Assembly: GCF_932526225.1 (NCBI RefSeq)
Contig: NC_064042.1
Coordinates: forward strand, 5,005,001 to 5,069,000
DNA: 64,000 bases
Reading direction: 5' to 3'
Source of the DNA: Nematostella vectensis
Lineage: Eukaryota > Cnidaria > Anthozoa > Actiniaria > Edwardsiidae
Made by a program: the position numbers and the translations under genes
Shown here: piece after piece, positions 24,401 through 32,200 of the stretch
Position numbering within the stretch: position 1 is the stretch's first letter
Layout of the letters: every line of letters begins with the position of its first letter
The notes under the pieces: generated by a model
What the model saw: the letters and a program-made list of their open reading frames with translations, nothing else
What the model was told of the DNA's origin: nothing
Databases searched by the model: none

Positions 24401-27400
24401 GTCAGTCGTTTTTTAGTACGGGGATCTGACGAGGCAGTTCGTTTTTCGTAGCCGCTCGTACATTTCATTATTCCCATATTTGGGAATTTAACATAAACAG
24501 CGATTCGTGTTCAATACGTGGAAGCGTGTCTGGATGGATGCGTGTCTGGATGCTAACGTGTTAGATTATCACATGTTTCCTGCCCGCTTGCTCCAGGCTC
24601 TTTAAGTCCATTGAGAGAAACGACATCCATTGATTGACATGTTGTCATGGTCTCTTAGGAATACGCCGACTGTTTGAACCAGCTGACCCCGGAGCAGGCT
24701 GAGGAGCATCGCAAGTCTGTGGAGAAGGCAATGGCGGCGGCCCGAGAGCTCGAGGAGGTCAAGAAGAAACTTGACGAGCAGCGCGCAGAGAACGAGGACA
24801 AGTTACGGCAACAGAACCAAGGTTCGTCCACGGGAATTCAGCACGACCCTCGGGATTCCCGCAAGAACTTCGGGTTTTTCTCGCGACCCTATGGAGTTTC
24901 GAACTTTTTTCGGGACTCTGGAGAGACTACAGAACTCTTACCACCTCCCGGATTCCCTCACCATAATCGGGATTCTTGCACGAGCAGTGGGATTTCCTCC
25001 CCCCCTTCGCCTCCGCTTGGGACTCACGCACGGCCCTCAGGACTCCACCGATCCTCAGGATTTCCATTCGACCCTCGTGATTCCATTACGACCCTCGGGA
25101 ATCCATTACGACCCTCGGGATTCCATTACGACTCTCTGAATTCCCTCGCGTTTCTCTGGGGCTACCATAGACCAGATGATTCCTCCAGGATTTTTTAGGA
25201 TTCTCATGCAACCCCCGGGATACTCGTACCTCTCCTGTGATTCCCGTATCACCCTCGAGATTCTCGCACGATCCTCGGGATTCCCGTACCACCCTTTATA
25301 TCCCCGTTACAACCTCGGGATCATCGCACGACCCTCGGGTTCTCTGTAGTAACACCCTCCGGGACTCTCGCACGAACATCGGGATACTCAAAATGCCCCA
25401 AGGATTTTTGCACGGAACACGACATTTTCAAAATTTAACACTGTGAAGGCCCATTTGCAAACCTGCCACTTATTTATATGCTTTTACTGCTTTAGAATTT
25501 GAAGAGGAACAGCGGCGTCGTCTGGAAGAGGAGATGGGAGCTTTTGAGAAGCAGCTAGAGGAGGAGGAGGAAGAGGAGAAGAAGAAGAACGAGAAGGCTA
25601 TCTTGGCACTCAACGCTCGAAAAGAGACACTACTCAAGGAAAAGAAAGCCAAGGTAAGGAGTGTTTGTGTACCTGAATAGCAAAAACATCCTGTTTATTC
25701 CATTTAGGTCATATCAAGTACTTAATCAGTCTTGTAATAACAGGTGAAGCAAGAGATTGAAAAATTAGGCAAACAGGGTGCATCCAAAGAGGATCAAGAC
25801 GCGATCCTTAAGGAACACAGTAAAGACCTAGCAAAACTCATGAACAAGATGGACGCTGACCGCATGCGCATGCAAAGCTCGCTTGAGGAGAGACTGAAGA
25901 AGAAACGCGAGGCCAAGCGCAACGCCAAGATGACGGAGGTCTCGGGGCAACTAGAGGAAGAGAAGATTGAGTACGAAGAGAAACAACAAGCAGAACAGGA
26001 CAAGGCGCAGGTGCGTGACATACAAAGTATTTAAAGTGGCGGGACATTGGCTTGACGTAGACAGTATTACAAGTGGCGTGACATTGGCTTGAAGTAGACA
26101 GTGTTACAGATGGCGTGACATTGACTTGACGTAGACAGTGTTACGGGTTGCGTGACATAAGCTTGACGTAGACATTGTAACAGGTTGCGTGAGATTGGTT
26201 TGACCTATATAGTGTGATCCCATATAATACTTCTCATGACTTACTTACTTACTTGTGTTGCGCGTTTCGTTCCAAATAGGCCGAAGAGGTGCTCGCTCTA
26301 CAAGAAAGTATCCAAGTTGATAACCTCGTGGCGCAGACCATCGAGTCCGAGGCTCCACTGCCACCGAAACCTGTCGTACAGGCCATGCCGGAGAGTTATC
26401 GATTGGCTGCGCCAATTGCCGAGGGAGAATTGACTAACCTTTTGATGTCATCGCCATTGTATCAGAAACTGGATAGCATCAAGTCCCTGTTGCGAAGTGG
26501 CGCTGGCAAGGGCGGTTCCTTCAACACGCCAGGTGCGGTGTACATAACATAACTTCTTTGTTTTTGTTATTTTTCTCCTCTATGGGTTGAATCCTTTATG
26601 ATCCTGGTTCTCCGACGCTCCAAACATAATTTCTTATGACCCAATAAAAAGCAAATTATGACAAAGAAACAAACAACGAGCTGTGCCTTTGTCGGATTTT
26701 AGTAAAAGGGTAAAGATTTTTAAAAGGCTAACCAAAGAATATGAGAGATGATCATAGAAAAATGACTTACCCACTTGACCCTTAAATGAGGTTACATCGA
26801 CATATGTCGCGGGTTCTGTCTTTAAATCCTTGGGAAAAGAGTATTTTGCACGTATATAGTATAACTGTATAAATAGGTACCATCGACTTACATCTCCCCT
26901 ATTTTTGTCCTTAGCTCCCGGAGAAGGTTACATCGACATCAAGGATGACACCCTGTACGGAGGTGATGACGATCTCGTGCCAGTCGACCTCAACACCTTG
27001 TCCGGCCGCGCCTTTGTCGTCTATAAATTCGGCAGCTTCATCGTTGATCTGCTTGCCGTGCACTGCCATCACCTACCGGTCACCCTCCTACTCGCCCAGA
27101 AGCTCCCCCCTAACGCGCACCTGGAGAGGAACGCCTATAGAAATTCCTTCTTCTACGACGCGCACAACAGGATTTTGTACCTCCGCACGGAACGTATGGA
27201 TAACGTCGGCGAGTTCGTGGTGGTACTTGTACACTGTCTCGCTCATGTCGCCGCAGGAGATCTCCGCGATGACTCAAGTCCAGCCTTTCTCAAGGAGTTC
27301 CACCGCTGCCTCGCTGTTGTCTGTGATGACTTGTTCTTCTCGCGGTATCGACGATCATCTGCGTTGTCGCACACTCTTGCGTCACTATCGCCGGAAGTGG

Positions 27401-28672
27401 ATGTGGAGAGCGCGAGCAAGGAGCTCCTGGAGGCGGTATTTGGGGACGCGCATGTTGAAGCGGACAAAGCAAATGTTGTGGAGGAACTATTGGATCTTAA
27501 GCTGCTGCGAGGAGCGAACAAGGAAGGCGTGCACTTCACCCAGGAAGGTATCAAGGAACGGCTGGCTAAGTACAGTAGCTTCTCTCTGAGTTCTAATGTC
27601 TTGTCCTACCTCGGGAATGTCGAGGAGCGCATTTCAAACGCGAGACTGCAGGGATCCGAGGAGTACATAGACAAGCGTCTTCAAGAGCTGTCGGGTCCGA
27701 AGGCCAAGGATAGACCTATGTCACGCTATGCGCAGTCACGCGGTGGATTGATGAGAGAACCCACGTCACGCCAGATGTCACGGACCATGGCCGTGTCACG
27801 CACTGCTACCAGCTTGCCCCTTTCTGGCAAGAAGCAACAGCAGCAGGGCGTTAAGGATGAGGACTTGTACAAAACCTTCCTTGAGGTACGGATTAATCAC
27901 GCAATCTTTTAAACTTAAACTTGACCCTAGTCTTGACTCTAGTCACGCAGTCTTTTAAACAAGGCTGCAGCGAGTTTATTCCTATGTTTGCCCTATTTGT
28001 AGTCAACAGGCCAAATGCAGTACAAGGGTTTGTCCAGGTTTTGTTGAGGGGGAAGTGGGGGTGCAGAGTATTTGGTTTGACAATCCTTTAATAAGAAATG
28101 CGCACCCTGAACCCCCCCTTCCCCGCCACCTCCACCCCCACCCCCTTGGTATGCGCCTGCAATAGACGATTTGAATCAATAGAAACGGAACCCTTGTATG
28201 TATATTCAGGTCTTTCTACAATAACCCCTAACACCGCGTATCCTTTTTTTGCTCTAATCAGGTCCAAGTCGATGACGTACAAGACAAAGTAGACAACTTG
28301 GACGAGGAGTTCGCGCGCCTCTCGCATCAGGCTCTCGACGCAGACACCAACATCCGGGACCTTGAACACGAGATGATGGCTCAGATGGACCTTATTAGGG
28401 ACTCGGCCGAGAGTTCTCCTGAGCATGCGCAGCATAGGCGACTCATACGCGAGACCGCGAGCAAACTGACCAGCGCTAAGTCCCATCGTGACTCGCTCGC
28501 ACTTCAGAAAGCGAACTGCCTGCAGAGGCTTGGACTATTTAAAAAACAACTAGAAGAAAAGTCGAGTCAGCTAGAACTCCACGAGAGTAAACCGGCAAGT
28601 GAACGCCAACAGCAGACAGATAAGAAATTACAGGCGCTGACCAAAGGACAGAAAAAACGCACAAAGAAGTAG
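404..28672 (+). CDS. Giant GCC2/GCC3-repeat transmembrane protein with coiled-coil tail (5' partial)
   Basis: Thirty-seven exons join in frame to a stop at 28670-28672, giving about 4,908 codons; the N-terminus is outside the window. Exons: 404-982, 1163-1349, 1744-1958, 2232-2393, 2854-5817, 6428-6547, 6761-7246, 7324-7563, 7979-8155, 8781-9134, 9392-9997, 10436-10918, 11494-12138, 12417-12875, 13233-13676, 13950-14542, 15030-15899, 16500-16949, 17228-17432, 17799-18073, 18221-18284, 18715-18890, 19574-19771, 19982-20185, 20650-20826, 21105-21230, 21563-21742, 22237-22464, 22993-23196, 23412-23492, 23827-24180, 24659-24821, 25496-25653, 25744-26010, 26280-26532, 26915-27885, 28262-28672. Ectodomain exons are almost all phase 1; tail exons are mostly phase 0. 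Order: cysteine repeats, polyarginine site, membrane-proximal domain, TM helix, coiled coil, globular C-terminus. No kinase domain is present despite the ephrin-receptor-like repeats. Function is unknown; a cell-surface role is inferred. Introns without their own entry show nothing recognisable. Confidence 0.9.
1318..1405 (+). repeat. 45-bp tandem duplication across an exon end and its donor
   Basis: The exon end and donor at 1349/1350 (GGG|GTAAGAG) are repeated 45 bp downstream with several substitutions. There the donor has become GC (GGGGCAAGAG at 1392-1401). Using the downstream copy would read straight into TAA, so it is a decoy. Confidence 0.75.
5818..6427. other. AT-rich intron with a small hairpin
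   Basis: This 610-bp intron has no exon-like sequence. It contains a perfect 13-bp inverted repeat (5898-5910 with 5919-5931, 8-bp loop) and short TATA-rich runs near 6040-6180. No known element was recognised. Confidence 0.5.
7682..7748. repeat. Short 18-bp tandem repeat in an intron
   Basis: The unit CATCTGTATCCTTAGT and its flanks recur about three times in a row, with a truncated final copy. It lies in the intron between the exons at 7324-7563 and 7979-8155. Confidence 0.7.
8182..8358. mobile_element. Foldback element (MITE-like) with 21-bp inverted ends
   Basis: AATAGGCCATTCCAGCTATA begins the element and its reverse complement ends it, a perfect match over about 21 bp. The interior is rich in GCGCGC and is itself partly palindromic. 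No coding capacity and no clear target duplication were seen, so this is a non-autonomous element at most. Confidence 0.65.
8370..8470 (+). mobile_element. tRNA-derived SINE fragment
   Basis: A B-box-like GGTTCGATTCC lies at about 8418-8428, followed by GTCGAGACATGGATAG. The same text in near-identical form appears in reverse at about 19040-19075. An A-box-like TGGCGCACAGTG lies about 45 bp upstream. The repetition and lack of a cloverleaf favour a SINE over a working tRNA. Confidence 0.6.
9125..9253 (+). repeat. 83-bp-offset tandem duplication across an exon end and donor
   Basis: The exon end AAGACTACAG|GTAGGA and about 35 bp of following intron recur 83 bp downstream as AAGACTACTGATAGGA. 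The downstream donor GT has become AT. Outside the junction the two copies are nearly identical over about 45 bp. Confidence 0.85.
15030..15899 (+). other. Membrane-proximal domain preceded by a six-arginine (furin-type) site
   Basis: This phase-0 exon of 290 codons begins with a short cysteine cluster. It then encodes six consecutive arginines (15459-15476, context VARRRRRRAVDT), a match to furin/proprotein-convertase consensus. After it comes a cysteine-poor segment with the text FFVHAFKQAGVFVFYDN, which reads like a beta-sandwich or cupredoxin-like fold. No cysteine sits at the usual type-1 copper position, so copper binding is not supported. Placed just before the TM exon, the site suggests the repeat array may be cut from the membrane stub. 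The cleavage is inference. Confidence 0.6.
16500..16949 (+). other. Transmembrane helix and start of the cytoplasmic tail
   Basis: This exon encodes NWTVIYGMTAFM followed by VICIVMLVIAIVIW and then RPRSFARY. That is a single hydrophobic helix of about 24 residues closed by a positive stop-transfer sequence. The rest of the exon is a proline-rich stretch and then amphipathic helix (LEDQTLHVSSQLSRHQADL). The acceptor at 16498-16499 was chosen because it joins the previous phase-0 exon in frame. Confidence 0.85.
17470..17700 (+). repeat. Intronic minisatellite, about 28-bp unit
   Basis: About eight degenerate copies of a unit with core GGAGATACCGGAAAAGGATG follow one another. The same unit, followed by a similar AGAGTGTTCGAT segment, is present in a later intron of the gene at about 18500-18610. 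Confidence 0.8.
18500..18625 (+). repeat. Second copy of the GGAGATAyCGGAAAA minisatellite
   Basis: Three copies of the unit seen at 17470-17700 are followed by AGAGTGTTCGATATTAGAC and a GAAAAGAATGTAA stretch that also parallels the end of the earlier intron. This supports duplication of an intron segment within the gene. Confidence 0.7.
19005..19130 (-). mobile_element. tRNA-derived SINE, minus orientation
   Basis: Read on the minus strand it has an A-box-like TGGCCAGCGCGTAAGAGT, then GGGTTCGATTCCCA (B box, 19061-19073), then GTCGAGACACGGATAG. That tail is shared with the element near 8430. I see no acceptor stem, so a functional tRNA is unlikely. Confidence 0.65.
19190..19530 (-). mobile_element. 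Second SINE family, split by an inserted foldback element
   Basis: On the minus strand the A-box half (GATAACTCAGTCGTACGGGC, about 19495-19520) and the B-box half (CCAGGGCTCAAACAACGGTC, about 19207-19228) are separated by the element at 19242-19479. Removing that element and one TTAA restores a sequence that aligns throughout with the intact SINE at about 60601-60680, including the central TTAA. Confidence 0.75.
19242..19479. mobile_element. TTAA-flanked foldback element (piggyBac-type MITE candidate)
   Basis: The element has inverted ends of about 28 bp (CACCAGTTTACTTCCGG near the left end, its complement near the right). TTAA lies on both sides at 19238-19241 and 19480-19483. The related uninterrupted SINE at 60.6 kb has a single TTAA at the matching position, which supports TTAA target duplication. 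It has no coding capacity. Confidence 0.75.
20171..20500 (+). repeat. Tandem array of exon end plus donor
   Basis: The exon end GAGAAAGCAAAG|GTAAAGCACATGTAGG is followed by four or more degenerate copies such as GATAAAGCCAAG|GTAAGG, each keeping an AAGGT or GAGGT core and a CACATGTAGG segment. Decoy GT positions are 20252, 20298, 20344 and 20386, with 42-66 bp spacing. The real donor at 20186 is the first copy; reading past it meets TAG within five codons. Confidence 0.8.
21850..22107. mobile_element. Foldback element with about 65-bp inverted ends and TAA flanks
   Basis: The left arm (GGCCCTGTCAAACGT... to GTTGCAGGTCGCACGCG) is matched in reverse by the right arm (CGCGTGCGACCTGCAAC ... ACGTGTGACAGGACC). 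TAA occurs immediately outside both ends (21847-21849, 22108-22110). A 3-bp TAA duplication fits a PIF/Harbinger-type MITE. No coding capacity is present. Confidence 0.7.
23506..23826 (+). repeat. 107-bp tandem triplication of a 3' splice site
   Basis: Three copies with 107-bp spacing each end in a pyrimidine tract plus CCAG|GTCCT (AG at 23611-23612, 23718-23719 and 23825-23826). Only the last continues into open coding sequence; either upstream AG would lead to an in-frame TAA. The second and third copies are nearly identical, so part of the expansion is recent. Confidence 0.9.
24836..25440 (+). repeat. Degenerate intronic minisatellite
   Basis: Most of this intron consists of diverged units of roughly 20-25 bp around CACGACCCTCGGGATTCC. 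Phase and unit length drift along the array. It contains open frames in two phases, but these are repeat artefacts. Confidence 0.75.
26035..26215 (+). repeat. 37-bp intronic tandem repeat beside a donor
   Basis: About five copies of GCGTGACATTGGCTTGACGT plus AGACAGTGTTACAGG occur with 36-38 bp spacing. The donor region itself (CAG|GTGCGTGACAT at 26008-26021) resembles the start of the unit, so the array may have grown from the junction. That last point is tentative. Confidence 0.75.
26915..28672 (+). other. Globular C-terminal domain plus basic helical end
   Basis: The 971-nt exon encodes a compact, non-coiled domain. Visible landmarks are RAFVVYKFGSFIVDLLAVHCHH, FFYDAHNRILYLRTERM and VVVLVHCLAHVAAGDL. 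The last has an HCLAH arrangement that superficially recalls a metal site but is not a canonical HExxH, so no enzyme call is made. A Ser/Arg-rich linker with several RQMSR-type motifs follows. The final exon is helical and ends in the basic sequence KGQKKRTKK. I do not recognise the domain family. Confidence 0.7.
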
Positions 28673-29263
28673 TTACCTTCAAAGGTATAGATTAGTTCCA
28701 CTCCAGGATGCCTGTGGTTAAATAAACTCACAGGCAACCCGTAACACACTAGTAATCATTTTATCTCGATTGTATGGGCGTATCATAACACATGAGGATT
28801 TTGGTTTCTGGAATTCCTCTGAAATTAGTATTTATTTGATTAGAATTTTTGTTAATATTTAATTGTTGATTGCCCAATCTCATTGTAAATCTGGGTTTAG
28901 TATAGTCTGATTTGCAGCCAGTCTAAGTTTCACGCACGCTTTTAACACTACCGACAGCTGAAAACCAAACCAATAGCTAGTTGAGAAGGCGTGCCTGACA
29001 GTAAAAGCGGCTGGTAAGCAGATTACGCTTAATAGAGCTATTTATTTTTTGTATGAGACTATTTTTATACATATCTGTAGATAGAAGTGGATCTTACACC
29101 ACACCACTCTAAGTAGGGCACCATACAGCGCAGGTACTTGGTGTAACATATCGCACACGAATAGCAGTAGACAGGTACTATGACAACACCATGTACAAAT
29201 TATTAACGCAGCTGGAGACCAAAAAATACGTTCATATCTGTGCAATAAAATCACGTTTTTACA
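28673..29263. other. 3' UTR and flank of the giant gene
   Basis: After the stop codon there is an AATAAA at 28721-28726, a reasonable polyadenylation signal. The remaining sequence up to the minisatellite shows no coding or RNA feature that I can support. Confidence 0.6.
28721..28726 (+). promoter_or_regulatory. Polyadenylation signal AATAAA
   Basis: A canonical AATAAA lies 49 nt downstream of the giant gene's stop codon and is followed by a GT-containing region. It is the first such hexamer after the stop. Confidence 0.6.
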
Positions 29264-32200
29264 CTCCCGCGTTCCTATTTAACACTCCAAACCTCGTGTG
29301 CCCCTCGCGTTCCTATTTAACACTCCAAACCTCGTGTGCCCCTCGCGTTCCTATTTAACACTCCAAACCTCGTGTGCCCCTCGCGTTCCTCTTTAACACT
29401 CCAAACCTCGTGTGCCCCTCGCGTTCCTATTTAACACTCCAATCTTCGTGTGCCCCTCGCGTTCCTATTTAACACTCCAAACCTCGTGTGCCCCCCGCGT
29501 TCCTGTTTAACACTCCAAACCTCGTGTGCCCCTCGCGTTCCTATTTAACACTCCAATCCTCGTGTGCCCCTCGCGTTCCTATTTAACACTCCAATCCTCG
29601 TGTTCCCCTCGCGTTCCTATTTAACACTCCAAACCTCGTGTGCCCCTCGCGTTCCTATATAACACTCCAAACCTCGTGTTCCCCTCGCGTTTCTATATAA
29701 CACTCCAATCCTCGTGTTCCCCTCGCGTTCCTATTTAACACTCCAAAACTCGTGTTCCCCTCGCGTTCCTATTTAACACTTCAAACCTCGTGTGCCCCTC
29801 GCGTTCCTATTAAACACTCCAATCTTCGTGTGCCCCTCGCGTTCCTATTTAACACTCCAAACCTCGTGTGCCCCTCGCGTTCCTATTTAACACTCCAAAC
29901 CTCGTGTGCCCCTCGCGTTCCTATTAAACACTCCAATCCTCGTGTTCCCCTCGCGTTCCTATTAAACACTCCAATCTTCGTGTGCCCCTCGCGTTCCTAT
30001 TTAACACTCCAAACCTCGTGTTCCCCTCGCGTTCCTATTTAACACTCCAAACCTCGTGTGCCCCTCGCGTTCCTATTTAACACTCCAATCCTCGTGTGCC
30101 CCTCGCGTTCCTATTTAACACTCCAAACATCGTGTGCCCCTCGCGTTCCTATTTAACACTCCAAACCTCGTGTTCCCCTCGCGTTCCTATATAACACTCC
30201 AATCCTCGTGTTCCCCTCGCGTTCCTATTTAACACTCCAAACCTCGTGTTCCCCTCGCGTTCCTATATAACACTCCAAACCTCGTGTGCCCCTCGCGTTC
30301 CTATTTAACACTCCAGTCCTCGTGTTCCCCTCGCGTTCCTATTAAACACTCCAATTTTCGTGTGCCCCTCGCGTTCCTATTTAACACTCCAAACCTCGTG
30401 TGCCCCCTTGCGTTCCAATTAAACACTCCAATCCTCGTGTTCCCCTCGCGTTCCTATTAAACACTCCAATCCTCGTGTTCCCCTCGCGTTCCTATTAAAC
30501 ACTCCAATCTTCGTGTGCCCCTCGCGTTCCTATTTAACACTCCAAACCTCGTGTTCCCCTCGCGTTCCTATTTAACACTCCAAACCTCGTGTGCCCCTCG
30601 CGTTCCTATTTAACACTCCAAACCTCGTGTGCCCCTCGCGTTCCTATTTAACACTCCAAACCTCGTGTGCCCCTCGCGTTCCTATTTAACACTCCAAACC
30701 TCGTGTGCCCCTCGCGTTCCTATTTAACACTCCAAACCTCGTGTGCCCCTCGCGTTCCTATTAAACACTCCAAACCTCGTGTGCCCCTCGTGTTCCTATT
30801 AAACACTCCAATCTTCGTGTGCCCCTCGCGTTCCTATTTAACACTCCAATCCTCGTGTGCCCCTCGCGTTCCTATTTAACACTCCAAACCTCGTGTTCCC
30901 CTCGCGTTCCTATTTAACACTCCAAACCTCGTGTGCCCCTCGCGTTCCTATTTAACACTCCAAACCTCGTGTGCCCCTCGCGTTCCTATTTAACACTCCA
31001 AACCTCGTGTGCCCCTCGCGTTCCTATTTAACACTCCAAACCTCGTGTGCCCCTCGCGTTCCTATTTAACACTCCAAACCTCGTGTGCCCCCTTGCGTTC
31101 CTATTAAACACTCCAAACCTCGTGTGCCCCTCGTGTTCCTATTTAACACTCCAAACCTCGTGTGCCCCTCGCGTTCCTATTTAACAATCCAATCCTCGTG
31201 TGCCCCTCGCATTCCTATTAAACACTCCAATCCTCGTGTTCCCCTCGCGTTCCTATTAAACACTCCAATCCTCGTGTTCCCCTCGCGTTCCTATTTAACA
31301 CTCCAATCCTCGTGTGCCCCTCGCGTTCCTATTTAACACTCCAATCTTCGTGTGCCCCTCGCGTTCCTATTAAACACTCCAATCCTCGTGTTCCCCTCGC
31401 GTTCCTATTTAACACTCCAATCCTCGTGTGCCCCTCGCGTTCCTATTTAACACTCCAAACCTCGTGTGCCCCTCGCGTTCCTATTTAACACTCCAAACCT
31501 CGTGTGCCCCTCGCGTTCCTATTTAACACTCCAAACCTCGTGTGCCCCTCGCGTTCCTATTAAACACTCCAAACCTCGTGTGCCCCTCGTGTTCCTATTT
31601 AACACTCCAAACCTCGTGTGCCCCTCGCGTTCCTATTAAACACTCCAATCCTCGTGTTCCCCTCGCGTTCCTATTTAACACTCCAAACCTCGTGTGCGCC
31701 TCGCGTTCCTATTTAACACTCCAATCCTCGTGTGCCCCTCGCATTCCTATTAAACACTCCAATCCTCGTGTTCCCCTCGCGTTCCTATTAAACACTCCAA
31801 ACCTCGTGTGCCCCTCGCGTTCCAATTAAACACTCCAATCCTCGTGTTCCCCTCGCGTTCCTATTAAACACTCCAATCCTCGTGTTCCCCTCGCGTTCCT
31901 ATTAAACACTCCAATCTTCGTGTGCCCCTCGCGTTCCTATTTAACACTCCAAACCTCGTGTTCCCCTCGCGTTCCTATTTAACACTCCAAACCTCGTGTG
32001 CCCCTCGCGTTCCTATTTAACACTCCAAACCTCGTGTGCCCCTCGCGTTCCTATTTAGCACTCCAAACCTCGTGTGCCCCTCGCGTTCCTATTTAACACT
32101 CCAAACCTCGTGTGCCCCTCGCGTTCCTATTTAACACTCCAAACCTCGTGTGCCCCTCGCGTTCCTATTAAACACTCCAAACCTCGTGTGCCCCTCGTGT

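Larger units (their letters stand above)
17228..26532 (+). other. Cytoplasmic coiled-coil region built from repeated phase-0 exons
   Basis: About seventeen short exons encode Glu/Lys/Arg/Gln-rich sequence with heptad-like leucines and almost no proline or glycine, typical of long coiled coils. A related motif recurs in separate exons: LDSEKEKQMASLREKL at about 18789, LDADRSRQQSSLQQKL at about 23038 and MDADRMRMQSSLEERL at about 25849. With the predominantly phase-0 borders this suggests growth by exon duplication. The first part (17799-18073) is Ser/Thr/Gly-rich linker before the helix resumes. Possible roles are cytoskeletal anchoring or dimerisation; neither is shown by sequence. Confidence 0.8.

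Noticed and set aside
26945-27589. Plus-strand open frame of 214 codons in an alternative frame
   Set aside because: It overlaps the C-terminal exon of the giant gene out of frame; only the other frame joins upstream and downstream exons in phase.
404-28672. Ephrin receptor tyrosine kinase
   Set aside because: The cysteine repeats resemble ephrin-receptor ones, but there is no ligand-binding domain, fibronectin repeat or kinase domain; the tail is coiled coil.
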